Origin: Methylovulum miyakonense HT12
Lineage (GTDB): Bacteria > Pseudomonadota > Gammaproteobacteria > Methylococcales > Methylomonadaceae
Assembly: GCF_000384075.1 (NCBI RefSeq)
Contig: NZ_KB913025.1
Location: 1,689,551 to 1,753,550, forward strand
Direction: 5' to 3'
Length of the DNA: 64,000 bases
The notes under the pieces are model-generated. The model was not told the origin of the DNA and searched no databases. It saw only the letters and a program-made list of their open reading frames with translations. Below, in pieces: positions 35,916 to 43,776 of the stretch; the first letter of the stretch is position 1, and each line of letters opens with the position of its first letter. A program made the position numbers and the translations under genes.

Positions 35916-37499
35916 ATGGCTATCAGTGCAGCAACAAAAGCAGCGACAGATGCGTTAGCGGTCAACCGCGCACCTGTTAGCGTAGGGGCGCAAGAAGTCC
36001 ACAGATGGATGCAAAGCTTTACTTGGGATTTTGAAAAAAACCGCACCAAGTATTCGACTAAATACAAAATGGCGAATGACACCAAAGAGCAATTCAAGCT
36101 GATCGCTAAAGAATATGCGCGGATGGAGTCGGTTAAGGACGAACGCCAATTCGGCAGTTTGCAAGACGTGTTGACCCGCGTTGACGCCGCTAACCGTGTG
36201 CATCCAAAATGGAATGAGTCCATGAAAGTGATTTCTAACTTTTTGGAGGTGGGCGAATACAACGCGATTGCCGCGACCGGCATGTTATGGGATTCGGCCA
36301 CTGCGCCTGAGCAAAAGAATGGTTACTTAGGCCAAGTGTTAGATGAAATCCGCCATACTAACCAATGCGGCTACATCAACTATTACTTCGCCAAACAAGG
36401 CCAAGACGCCGCCGGACATAACGATGCCCGCCGCACCCGCGCCATTGGCCCCTTGTGGAAAGGCATGAAACGGGTGTTTTCGGACGGTTTCATTTCCGGT
36501 GATGCGGTGGAATGTTCCATCAACTTGCAGTTGGTCGGTGAGGCCTGCTTTACCAACCCTTTGATCGTGGCCGTGACCGAATGGGCTTCCGCCAACGGCG
36601 ATGAAATGACCCCGACCGTGTTCTTGTCCATTGAAACCGATGAGTTGCGCCATATGGCGAACGGCTACCAAACGGTCGTTTCCATTGCTAACGACGCGGC
36701 GGCTTCAAAATATTTGAACACCGACCTGAACAACGCCTTCTGGACCCAACAAAAATACTTCACGCCCGTGCTGGGCATGATGTTCGAGTACGGCAGCCAT
36801 TTTAAAGTCGAGCCTTGGGTGAAAACCTGGAACCGTTGGGTGTACGAAGATTGGGGTGGCATCTGGATTGGCCGTTTGGGCAAATACGGCGTGCAATCGC
36901 CCGCCAGTTTGCGTGATGCCAAAAAAGACGCTTACTGGGCGCACCATGATTTGTTCATGATTGCCTATGCCTTGTGGCCCACCGGGTTTTTCCGCCTGAC
37001 GCTGCCGACTGCTGAAGAAGCCGAATGGTATGAAGCCAACTACCCCGGTTGGTACGACATGTACGGCAAAGTCTATGAAGAATGGAAAGCGCGTGGTTGT
37101 GAAGACCCCAACAGCGGCTTCTTGCCCTTGCAATGGTTCATCGAAAACAACCACCCCATCTACATCGACCGCGTTTCCCAAGTGCCGTTCTGCCCAAGCT
37201 ATTGCAAAGGCGCCAGCACCTTGCGCGTGCTTGAGTTCAACGGCAAAAAGCATTCGTTCAGTGACCAATGGGGCGAGCGCATGTGGTTGTCCGAACCGGA
37301 GCGTTATGAATGCCAAAACATTTGGGAACAATACGAAGGCCGTGAGTTATCGGAGGTGATTGCCGAAGGGCATGGTGTGCGTAGCGACGGCAAGACCTTG
37401 ATCAGCCAGCCCCACACCAACAAAGATGGCAGGCTGTGGACATTGGATGACATCAAGAAAATCAATTGCGTATTTTCAGACCCATTGAAAGCACTGTAA
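35916..37499 (+). CDS. mmoX: Soluble methane monooxygenase hydroxylase, alpha subunit
   Basis: 527 residues from the ATG preceded by AGGAG at 8 bases; this is the standard family length. It carries the di-iron site that turns methane into methanol. The ligands fall at the known positions: Glu114 in VGEYNAI, Glu144 and His147 in DEIRH, Glu209 in VGEACFTN, Glu243 and His246 in DELRH; Cys151 in TNQCGY is also kept. First gene of mmoXYBZDC, 69 bases before mmoY, with a small hairpin (37516-37541) between them. Expression is expected only at low copper, through sigma-54 and MmoR. The enzyme is cytosolic. Confidence 0.99.
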   Translation: MAISAATKAATDALAVNRAPVSVGAQEVHRWMQSFTWDFEKNRTKYSTKYKMANDTKEQFKLIAKEYARMESVKDERQFGSLQDVLTRVDAANRVHPKWNESMKVISNFLEVGEYNAIAATGMLWDSATAPEQKNGYLGQVLDEIRHTNQCGYINYYFAKQGQDAAGHNDARRTRAIGPLWKGMKRVFSDGFISGDAVECSINLQLVGEACFTNPLIVAVTEWASANGDEMTPTVFLSIETDELRHMANGYQTVVSIANDAAASKYLNTDLNNAFWTQQKYFTPVLGMMFEYGSHFKVEPWVKTWNRWVYEDWGGIWIGRLGKYGVQSPASLRDAKKDAYWAHHDLFMIAYALWPTGFFRLTLPTAEEAEWYEANYPGWYDMYGKVYEEWKARGCEDPNSGFLPLQWFIENNHPIYIDRVSQVPFCPSYCKGASTLRVLEFNGKKHSFSDQWGERMWLSEPERYECQNIWEQYEGRELSEVIAEGHGVRSDGKTLISQPHTNKDGRLWTLDDIKKINCVFSDPLKAL

Positions 37500-37515
37500 T
37501 TGCACTAACCTTTCA

Positions 37516-37541
37516 CCCTCTTGCCCTTGACGGGCGGAGGG
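37516..37541 (+). other. Hairpin in the mmoX-mmoY spacer
   Basis: CCCTC/GAGGG and GCCC/GGGC pair around a TTGAC loop. No T-tract. It could protect the mmoX mRNA end and set subunit ratios. Confidence 0.45.
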
Positions 37542-37568
37542 CATTTCAAATTTATGGAGACATGGCTT

Positions 37569-38747
37569 ATGTCAATTGAAGTATCCGGCGGCAGACGGGG
37601 TCTGACCGACCCCGCTTTAGCAGCAACCATTTTAGCGGCTATCCCTGACCAGCCTTTAGAAACCCAGCGTAAGATGAATTACTTCATGACCCCGCGCGGT
37701 AAGCGGATCAATGAATATGAAGTGTTGTGCTGCTACACCCAACCGACCCCGGACTGGATCCCTGGCGGTTTGGATTGGGGTGATTGGACGCAAAAATTCC
37801 ACGGTGGCCGCCCTTCCTGGAGCAACGAGTCCACGGAAATGCGCAGTTCAGATTGGCTCAAACACCGCGACCCTGCATTCCGCTGGCATGCGCTGTATGT
37901 CAAGGACAAGGCCGAAGAATGGCGTTATACCGACCGTTTTTTGAAAGCCTATTCGGCTGACGGTCATGTCCGTTCGATGGACCCTATCTGGCGCGACGAA
38001 GTGTTAGGCGATTATCTGGGTGCATTCGGTTTTAGCGAATATGGCCTGTTCAACGCCCACTCTTCGGTGGTGCGTGATTGCCTGGGCGACACCTTGCGGA
38101 TGAGCAGCGCGATGATCGGCTTGGACAAAGTCGATAACGCGCAAATGATCCAAATGGAGAGGACGTTTTTGGCGAAACTGGTCCCTGGTTTCCCCGAATC
38201 CACCGACATCCCTAAAAACGAATGGACGAAAGGCACCATTTTTAAAGGTTCACGCGAAGTCGTGCAACAAATTTGGCAAGAAACCTATGACTGGAACGAA
38301 ATCCTGTTTTCAGGCCACATGATCTATGACCCCTTGTTCGGCCAGTTTGTGCGCCGTGAGTTTTTCTCACGCTTGTCATCTTATTACGGTGACACTTTGA
38401 CACCGTTCTTCATCAACCAAATGCAGTTGTATTTCTCGCAAACCAAAGGCATCACCACCGACATGTTCCACACTTGTTTGGCGGCTGACGGGCAATTTGG
38501 CGCATACAACACCCGTCTGATGCACGTTTGGGCGAATAAATGGTTGCCACGCACTATCACGGCGTTGAAAGGTTTCATGGGCATTTTCTCAAAAATACCT
38601 GAAATTAAAGGTGTTACCGACAAACCAGCGATTGAGGCCGCGTTGAACCGGGTGTTTGACGATTGGAAACACGATTTCGCCGATCCGATTGGCTACAAAG
38701 CCGATACCGCCGCACTCATTAAAACCGTGTTAACGGGTCTTAAATAA
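37569..38747 (+). CDS. mmoY: Soluble methane monooxygenase hydroxylase, beta subunit
   Basis: 392 residues from ATG 37569 (MSIEVSGGRRGLTDP), chosen because GGAGA stands 8 bases upstream and the sequence aligns from here with known MmoY; open ATGs at 37521-37554 would add non-homologous residues. It is a non-catalytic scaffold subunit of the (alpha-beta-gamma)2 hydroxylase. WTQKFHGGRPSW, VKDKAEEWRYTDRFL and GQFVRREFFSRL are strongly conserved stretches. mmoB follows after 9 bases. Confidence 0.98.
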   Translation: MSIEVSGGRRGLTDPALAATILAAIPDQPLETQRKMNYFMTPRGKRINEYEVLCCYTQPTPDWIPGGLDWGDWTQKFHGGRPSWSNESTEMRSSDWLKHRDPAFRWHALYVKDKAEEWRYTDRFLKAYSADGHVRSMDPIWRDEVLGDYLGAFGFSEYGLFNAHSSVVRDCLGDTLRMSSAMIGLDKVDNAQMIQMERTFLAKLVPGFPESTDIPKNEWTKGTIFKGSREVVQQIWQETYDWNEILFSGHMIYDPLFGQFVRREFFSRLSSYYGDTLTPFFINQMQLYFSQTKGITTDMFHTCLAADGQFGAYNTRLMHVWANKWLPRTITALKGFMGIFSKIPEIKGVTDKPAIEAALNRVFDDWKHDFADPIGYKADTAALIKTVLTGLK

Positions 38748-38756
38748 GGAACCATT

Positions 38757-39182
38757 ATGACTACAAGTTCAAATGCCTACGGCGCAGGTATCATGGCAAA
38801 AACAGGCAAAGCCTTTGCTGATGAATACTTTTCCGAAGAAAACCAAACCGTCCATGAAAGCAACGAAGTGGTTTTGGTGTTAAAAAAATCCGATGAAATC
38901 AATTCGGTGGTCCATGAAATTTTGTTGGGTGACCGCAAGGCCGACAACCCCACGTTGATCGTGGAAGACCGCGCCGGTTACTGGTGGCTGAAAGCGACCG
39001 GAAAAATTGAAATCGATTGCACGGAAGTATCTGAATTGTTGGGCAAGCATTTCAGTGTCTATGACCTGTTGGTGGATGTGTCCTCCACCATAGGCCGCGC
39101 CTATACACTGGGCGAAACCTTTACCATCACCTCAGAACTGATGGGTCTTGATGTCAAGTTGCAAGACTTGCAAACCGCATAG
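38757..39182 (+). CDS. mmoB: Soluble methane monooxygenase regulatory protein B
   Basis: 141 residues. This cofactor-free effector binds the hydroxylase, opens substrate access and speeds oxygen activation. The flexible N-terminal tail (NAYGAGIMAKTGKAFADEYF) and the core with RAGYWWLKATGKIEIDC are the MmoB signature. AAGGAACC precedes the ATG. Confidence 0.98.
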   Translation: MTTSSNAYGAGIMAKTGKAFADEYFSEENQTVHESNEVVLVLKKSDEINSVVHEILLGDRKADNPTLIVEDRAGYWWLKATGKIEIDCTEVSELLGKHFSVYDLLVDVSSTIGRAYTLGETFTITSELMGLDVKLQDLQTA

Positions 39183-39191
39183 GAGATAACC

Positions 39192-39689
39192 ATGCCAAAT
39201 ATTCACGATAACCCTAAACGCGCAGAATGGGCCAATAAAATCGCCGGGCTGAAAACCCTGGCGCAAGGCCACGCGTTCTTAAAAGATTTCCGGGCCCAAC
39301 ATGTCAGTGTCTTTAAGACCGATTTTTCTTTAGAACTGGATTGGTTGTGGATCGAGCTGAAAATCGAAGAAAAAGTGGCGGTATTGAAACAGGCTGAGTT
39401 CAGTGACCACCAATTGCTGAATGTGTGCACCTGCGGCACCGACGCGCAAAAAGTGGCCAATGACGCCTTGGCCGCCATGGCCGCGTGCGAAGACATGTAT
39501 GAGGCCGAGCGCATCCATATCAACTTCCGCTTGGCCTGCAAGCCGCCCGTCATGCCCGTCAATGTCTTTTTGGACACGGACCGGCAGTTAGGCACGAAGT
39601 TAATGGAGCTCCGTAACACCGATTACTACGCCTTGCCGCTGGAAGAATTGCGCAAAGCGCGTGGTGTCAGGGTCGTCACCTTGCAGTAA
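39192..39689 (+). CDS. mmoZ: Soluble methane monooxygenase hydroxylase, gamma subunit
   Basis: 165 residues, near the usual 168-170. It is the helical small subunit that completes the hydroxylase dimer. HDNPKRAEWANKIAGLKTL and FRAQHVSVFKTDFSLELDW are typical. A terminator-like hairpin lies directly after it. Confidence 0.97.
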   Translation: MPNIHDNPKRAEWANKIAGLKTLAQGHAFLKDFRAQHVSVFKTDFSLELDWLWIELKIEEKVAVLKQAEFSDHQLLNVCTCGTDAQKVANDALAAMAACEDMYEAERIHINFRLACKPPVMPVNVFLDTDRQLGTKLMELRNTDYYALPLEELRKARGVRVVTLQ

Positions 39690-39703
39690 GCCGCTGACCT
39701 GGG

Positions 39704-39738
39704 CAAAAGGCAATCTTTACGGGTTGCCTTTTGTTTTT
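39704..39738 (+). terminator. Intrinsic-type terminator between mmoZ and mmoD
   Basis: CAAAAGGCAA (39704-39713) and TTGCCTTTTG (39724-39733) pair perfectly over 10 bp and are followed by five T. It would reduce transcription into mmoD and mmoC relative to the hydroxylase genes. Confidence 0.8.
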
Positions 39739-39764
39739 CCAACCCTTTTACCCGTACACATGCC

Positions 39765-40016
39765 ATGACCGTACTTTTTGATGAAGCATCAGCCCCTGTC
39801 GGCGACCCGCCAGACCTTTCCCCGGAAGCCATCGCCATACACACGTCCGGGACGTACACCGTCTACAGCGAAGATTTGGAGTTTATGTGGCGGTGGCGGA
39901 TCTACCGCGACAACAAAATGGTGCAGGAAGGTTGTTCGTTGACGCTGGATGCGTCCAGACGTGCCGTCCGGCATGTTTTGAGTTTTTTTAACGTCTCCCA
40001 GCTACACGCCCAATGA
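39765..40016 (+). CDS. mmoD: MmoD, copper-switch-associated protein of the sMMO operon
   Basis: 83 residues, somewhat shorter than the roughly 100 in Methylococcus. The central YSEDLEFMWRWRIYRDNKMVQEGCSLT stretch (kept in pieces: DLEFMWRWRI, VQEGCSLTLDASRRAV) is the MmoD core. MmoD inhibits the hydroxylase in vitro and takes part in the copper switch between soluble and particulate enzymes in Methylosinus. No methanobactin genes are visible nearby. It lies downstream of the hairpin after mmoZ. Confidence 0.9.
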   Translation: MTVLFDEASAPVGDPPDLSPEAIAIHTSGTYTVYSEDLEFMWRWRIYRDNKMVQEGCSLTLDASRRAVRHVLSFFNVSQLHAQ

Positions 40017-40069
40017 CTTAATAGTTCCCCATTAAGAGGGAAAACCGCACAATCCAGGAGTTTTAAGCA

Positions 40070-41107
40070 ATGACCAGCACCCATCAAGTCACCATTGTGA
40101 CCGAAGATCATGAATCCATCACGTTCGATTGCCGATCGGATGAAGATGTCATCACCGCCGCAGTCCGCCAAGACATTTACCTGATGTCCTCCTGCCGGGA
40201 GGGCGGTTGCGCCACCTGTAAGGGGTATTGTTCCGAAGGCGATTATGTCATCGGCAAAGTCAGCGCCCAGGCGCTGCCGTCACAAGAAGAGGAAGAGGGC
40301 ATGGTGTTGTTATGCCGCTGTTACCCGACCACCGACATCGAAGTGGAAGTCCCGTACACTTACGAACGTATTTCCTTTTCACCGGAAGGCATGGATTTTG
40401 AAGCCGAAGTGGTCGGGCTAGAGCAAATTTCCATCAATGTCGTCAAGTTCCAATTACGGCGCACGGGTGATGATAAAACGATCAAATTTGAAGCCGGGCA
40501 ATTTTTTGATTTGGAAATCCCGGGTACAGAAACCACCCGCTCTTATTCGCCTGCCAATATCAGCAACAGCCAGGGCGATTTGGAGTTTTTGATACGCATC
40601 GTGGATGGCGGCAAATTCTCCGAGTTTTTGAAAAAAGAGGCCAAAGTCGGGCAAAGGCTCAAAGCCAAAGGCCCGTCAGGCGTTTTTGGCCTGAAAGAAA
40701 ATGGTTTCACACCGCGTTATTTTGTCGCGGGCGGCACCGGGCTGGCACCGATCTTATCCATGGTCAGGCACATGAAGGAATGGGGCGAACCGCAAAAATG
40801 CGTGATTTATTTTGGCGTCAACACCGAAGCCGAGATTTTCCATTTGGATGAACTGGAGCAATTGGCCGCGCAAATGCCGACGCTGGAACTGAGGAACTGC
40901 GTGTGGAAATGTTCGGATGATTGGCACTGCGAGAAGGGCAGCGTCGTGGACATTTTACGCAGGGATTTGGTGGAAACAGGCGCAAAACCCGACCTTTACC
41001 TCTGCGGCCCGCCAGGCATGGTGGACGCGACGTTTGCCGTTTGTGCCGACCTGGGTATCCCGAAAGAACGCATTTATCTGGAAAAGTTTTTGCCCAGCGG
41101 CCAGTAA
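40070..41107 (+). CDS. mmoC: Soluble methane monooxygenase reductase
   Basis: 345 residues. It passes electrons from NADH through FAD and a 2Fe-2S centre to the hydroxylase. The N-terminal ferredoxin domain has [15 protein letters not shown] and LLCRC (four Cys ligands at about 42-83). The FAD domain has [11 protein letters not shown], and the NADH domain [11 protein letters not shown] and [14 protein letters not shown] lies upstream. 29 bases separate it from the small ORF. Confidence 0.98.
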   Translation: MTSTHQVTIVTEDHESITFDCRSDEDVITAAVRQDIYLMSSCREGGCATCKGYCSEGDYVIGKVSAQALPSQEEEEGMVLLCRCYPTTDIEVEVPYTYERISFSPEGMDFEAEVVGLEQISINVVKFQLRRTGDDKTIKFEAGQFFDLEIPGTETTRSYSPANISNSQGDLEFLIRIVDGGKFSEFLKKEAKVGQRLKAKGPSGVFGLKENGFTPRYFVAGGTGLAPILSMVRHMKEWGEPQKCVIYFGVNTEAEIFHLDELEQLAAQMPTLELRNCVWKCSDDWHCEKGSVVDILRRDLVETGAKPDLYLCGPPGMVDATFAVCADLGIPKERIYLEKFLPSGQ

Positions 41108-41136
41108 GGTGCCCATTAAACATTTTGGAGGCCGCT

Positions 41137-41451
41137 ATGAATGAGGCAGATCAGGAATTTCTCCATGACATGGTAAAACAGCTTGATGACACGATCCGGC
41201 AACTGGCCATTGAAGAAAGCCAATTAATGGGCAAGATTGGGGCCGGGCGTGTCGAAGAGTTGCTGGAGTATTGGCGGCTGGAATTGTCTGCCGAGGAAGA
41301 AGTGGAGTTTAAAAAAAGTATGGATTACTGGGATATACAACTGATCCGAATCTTATCGCGGTCAAAACGCGCGCATAACACCCGGGTGGAAGTCGGACAA
41401 ACCTTAATGAAAATGGCCTCCCGGCCCATCCTTAAACGGAAACCATCATGA
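41137..41451 (+). CDS. Uncharacterised small helical protein between mmoC and mmoG
   Basis: 104 residues from the ATG at 41137, which has TTGGAGG in front; the frame is open further upstream inside mmoC but that is a shadow. The sequence is charged and strongly helical (EADQEFLHDMVKQLDDTIRQ then LAIEESQLMGKI; YWRLELSAEEEVEFKKSMDY), ending in a basic tail RPILKRKPS. No Cys, no signal, no membrane segment. Its last four bases overlap the mmoG start (ATGA), so translation is coupled to the chaperonin-like gene. I do not recognise a family. Position suggests an assembly or regulatory helper of sMMO; that is inference. Confidence 0.82.
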   Translation: MNEADQEFLHDMVKQLDDTIRQLAIEESQLMGKIGAGRVEELLEYWRLELSAEEEVEFKKSMDYWDIQLIRILSRSKRAHNTRVEVGQTLMKMASRPILKRKPS

Positions 41452-43136
41452 GCAAAGAAATTATTTATAACCCGGAAATACGCGTCCGATTGATGGCAGG
41501 CATCAACCAAGTCGCCCGCGCTGTGGCGGTGACCTATGGCCGTGTCGGCTCCACAGTGATGATACAACACCGTACCGATGGCATTATGCCGGTATTTACC
41601 CGGGATGGCGTCACCGTAGCGAACGCGGTGCTTATCCAAGACCGTATCGCCGATTTGGGCGGCCGGATGTTGCGGGATGTGGCCGGGGCGATGTCACGGC
41701 AAGTGGGCGATGGCACCACCACCGCCATAGTGCTGGCCCAAGTCTTGGCCCAAGGTTGCTTAAAAAGCGTGGCGGCGGGGTTCCATCCGATGCAGTTAAA
41801 AAAAGGTTTGGATGTGGCCTTGGCCGTCGTGGAAAAAAATTTGCTTGAGCGGGCGGTGACAGGCGTGACTAGCGATTGGGTGGAGAAAATTGCCTTAGTT
41901 GCCAGCAAAAATGAGACCAAAGCCGGAAAGCTGCTGGCCCAAGCCTTCGACGAACTAGGTTTGCAAAGGGAGCTGACGTTCTTGCTGGGCAATGGTTTGG
42001 CTGATGAATTGGCCATTGTCGATGGCGTACAGTACGGGCAAGGCTATTTGTCGCCTTATTTCATCACCGACAAAACCCGTGCCGAAGCGGTGTTGGAGAA
42101 CCCTTATATTTTATTTTATGACAGGGAAATTAACGACCTGATGGAGCTTGTCCCGATTCTGGAACAAGTCAAGGCACAAGGCCGCCCGCTGTTGGTGGTA
42201 GCCGAAGACGTGGTTGATAAGGCGCTGACGGGATTGTTGCTGAACCACATACGCGGCATTTTTAAGGTGGTGGCGGTCAAGCCGCCAGGCTTTGGTGATC
42301 AGCGCATTAACCGCCTGAAAGATTTGGCTTTACTGACGGGCGGTCAGGCGATACTTGACGGGCATGGCTTAAGCCTCCGGCTTGAGCATGTCGGCTTGGA
42401 GCAACTGGGCCAAGCCCAACGGGCGGTCATTACGGAAAGCAGCACGACCATCATCGGCGCGGTGGGTGACCCGGCCGCCATCGCGCAGTTGTCCGAAACC
42501 TTGCGCCAGGAAGCCGGGCTGATTCTGGCCAAAAAACCGGGTGCCGGTTCGGCGACCGGTAATAAACATGATTTTGATGAGTTGCAGGACCGCCTTGCGC
42601 TGTTATCCGGCAAAACGGGCACGTTCAGTGTCGGTGGCAACACGGATTTTGAAATGAAAGAACGCATGGTGCGCCTTGAAAACGCCTATTTGTCCGCGAA
42701 AGCGGCGTTGGAAGAAGGGGTTCTGCCGGGCGGCGGGGTGGCCTTGTACCATTGCCGGGAGGCCATTGAAAAAGCCATCGCGGAAAATGTCGGGCAGCAA
42801 CAGGGGTTTCGTATCCTACAGCAAGCGCTCGCCGCACCGTTACTGACCCTTATCCAAAACGCCGGTTTAAATAACGAGGCAGTCCTCAACCAGCTCGACA
42901 CGCTGGGTGACGACCATATCACCTTGGATACAGAAAACCACCGTTACGGTAACTTTTTGGAGATCGGCATCATTGATCCGGTCAAGGTCATGCGTTTGGC
43001 CTTACGCAATGCCGTCAGCGTGGTGGGGACATTAATCACCAGCGAAACCGTGGTGATGGAAGTGCCTGACTTATCGCTCATGGCGGGCTATTCCCCGGAA
43101 TGGGCGGCGGCCACCCGCGAAGACCCTAGGGTGTAA
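41448..43136 (+). CDS. mmoG: MmoG, GroEL-like chaperonin for sMMO
   Basis: 562 residues, GroEL length but diverged. The ATPase motif VGDGTTTAIVLAQ is intact, and GVLPGGGVALYH near residue 425 matches GroEL; the GGM-repeat tail is absent. In Methylococcus and Methylosinus mmoG mutants fail to express sMMO; it is thought to assemble MmoX or MmoR. It is coupled to the upstream small ORF and followed by a 9-bp hairpin (43228-43253). Confidence 0.95.
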   Translation: MSKEIIYNPEIRVRLMAGINQVARAVAVTYGRVGSTVMIQHRTDGIMPVFTRDGVTVANAVLIQDRIADLGGRMLRDVAGAMSRQVGDGTTTAIVLAQVLAQGCLKSVAAGFHPMQLKKGLDVALAVVEKNLLERAVTGVTSDWVEKIALVASKNETKAGKLLAQAFDELGLQRELTFLLGNGLADELAIVDGVQYGQGYLSPYFITDKTRAEAVLENPYILFYDREINDLMELVPILEQVKAQGRPLLVVAEDVVDKALTGLLLNHIRGIFKVVAVKPPGFGDQRINRLKDLALLTGGQAILDGHGLSLRLEHVGLEQLGQAQRAVITESSTTIIGAVGDPAAIAQLSETLRQEAGLILAKKPGAGSATGNKHDFDELQDRLALLSGKTGTFSVGGNTDFEMKERMVRLENAYLSAKAALEEGVLPGGGVALYHCREAIEKAIAENVGQQQGFRILQQALAAPLLTLIQNAGLNNEAVLNQLDTLGDDHITLDTENHRYGNFLEIGIIDPVKVMRLALRNAVSVVGTLITSETVVMEVPDLSLMAGYSPEWAAATREDPRV

Positions 43137-43227
43137 GCATGTGCCATCAGGACGTTATGTTTTGGCCTTGACCGGCCAGGTTTCCTGTTCTAACGCCATA
43201 ACCTGGTATGCCGGCATCTGGCTAAAA

Positions 43228-43253
43228 CCCATTTGCCTTGGTGTGCAAATGGG
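43228..43253 (+). terminator. Hairpin downstream of mmoG
   Basis: CCCATTTGC and GCAAATGGG form a 9-bp stem. No T-tract follows, so termination is uncertain. Confidence 0.45.
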
Positions 43254-43270
43254 CATGGAGGCCAACGCGT

Positions 43271-43464
43271 CACTGCCATTAAGTTAATGAAAAATAATTA
43301 TTAATTAGCATGTTATTGCTTCATAAAGCCAAGCGAGGATTAACCGTTCGCCCTGAGGTATCGAAGGGCTCACCACGAACGGATTAACTTACTACGATCT
43401 TAACTCGATAGCATTCTCTATCTTATTGAAATAAAGAACACAATTCTTTAACTTAATGGCAGTG
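43271..43464. mobile_element. IS4-type MITE with target-site duplication
   Basis: CACTGCCATTAAGTTAA at 43271-43287 and its exact inverse at 43448-43464 are the terminal repeats. AGGCCAACGCGT flanks the element on both sides (43259-43270 and 43465-43476), a 12-bp target duplication as made by IS4-family transposases (10-13 bp). There is no room for a transposase in 194 bp, so it is non-autonomous. Confidence 0.88.
43344..43382. repeat. Degenerate REP copy inside the MITE
   Basis: CCGTTCGCCCTGAG...CTCACCACGAACGG matches the palindromic family found in mutS at 24073-24131, so the repeat was carried by or inserted into the element. Confidence 0.65.
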
Positions 43465-43776
43465 AGGCCAACGCGTGGCATAAGCCATCGTTCAGAAGCC
43501 TTTTAAGCTTTTGCACTTGCCACGCAGGGGGGAGCCAATGAACTTAAAAGCCTTTTGGGTACTGACTTAATGGCCACGCGTGCCAGCGGAAATTCTGCAA
43601 CCCTCAAGCAAGCGCCAGGCCTGTTTTAAAAACCAACCTCCTACCCCCCCCTTATTCTTAAGGGGCATTCCAATTCCTTGATGGGATTAAGGCAATGCGA
43701 CACTATGCCGCATTGTCTCATTTTTTGATTTTGTTATCTTGGGCTGACTGGCGATACCACTATTCAAGAGAACTGA

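Larger units (their letters stand above)
43137..43776. other. mmoG-mmoR intergenic region
   Basis: 640 bases without a gene. From left to right: a hairpin CCCATTTGC/GCAAATGGG (43228-43253), a 194-bp non-autonomous element with a 12-bp duplication (43259-43476), CCCCTTA/TAAGGGG near 43650, and AAGAGAAC before the mmoR start. mmoR thus has its own upstream region. Confidence 0.65.

Noticed and set aside
40921-41136. Upstream extension of the small ORF into mmoC
   Set aside because: This part overlaps mmoC in another frame; the ATG at 41137 with TTGGAGG in front is the clear start.
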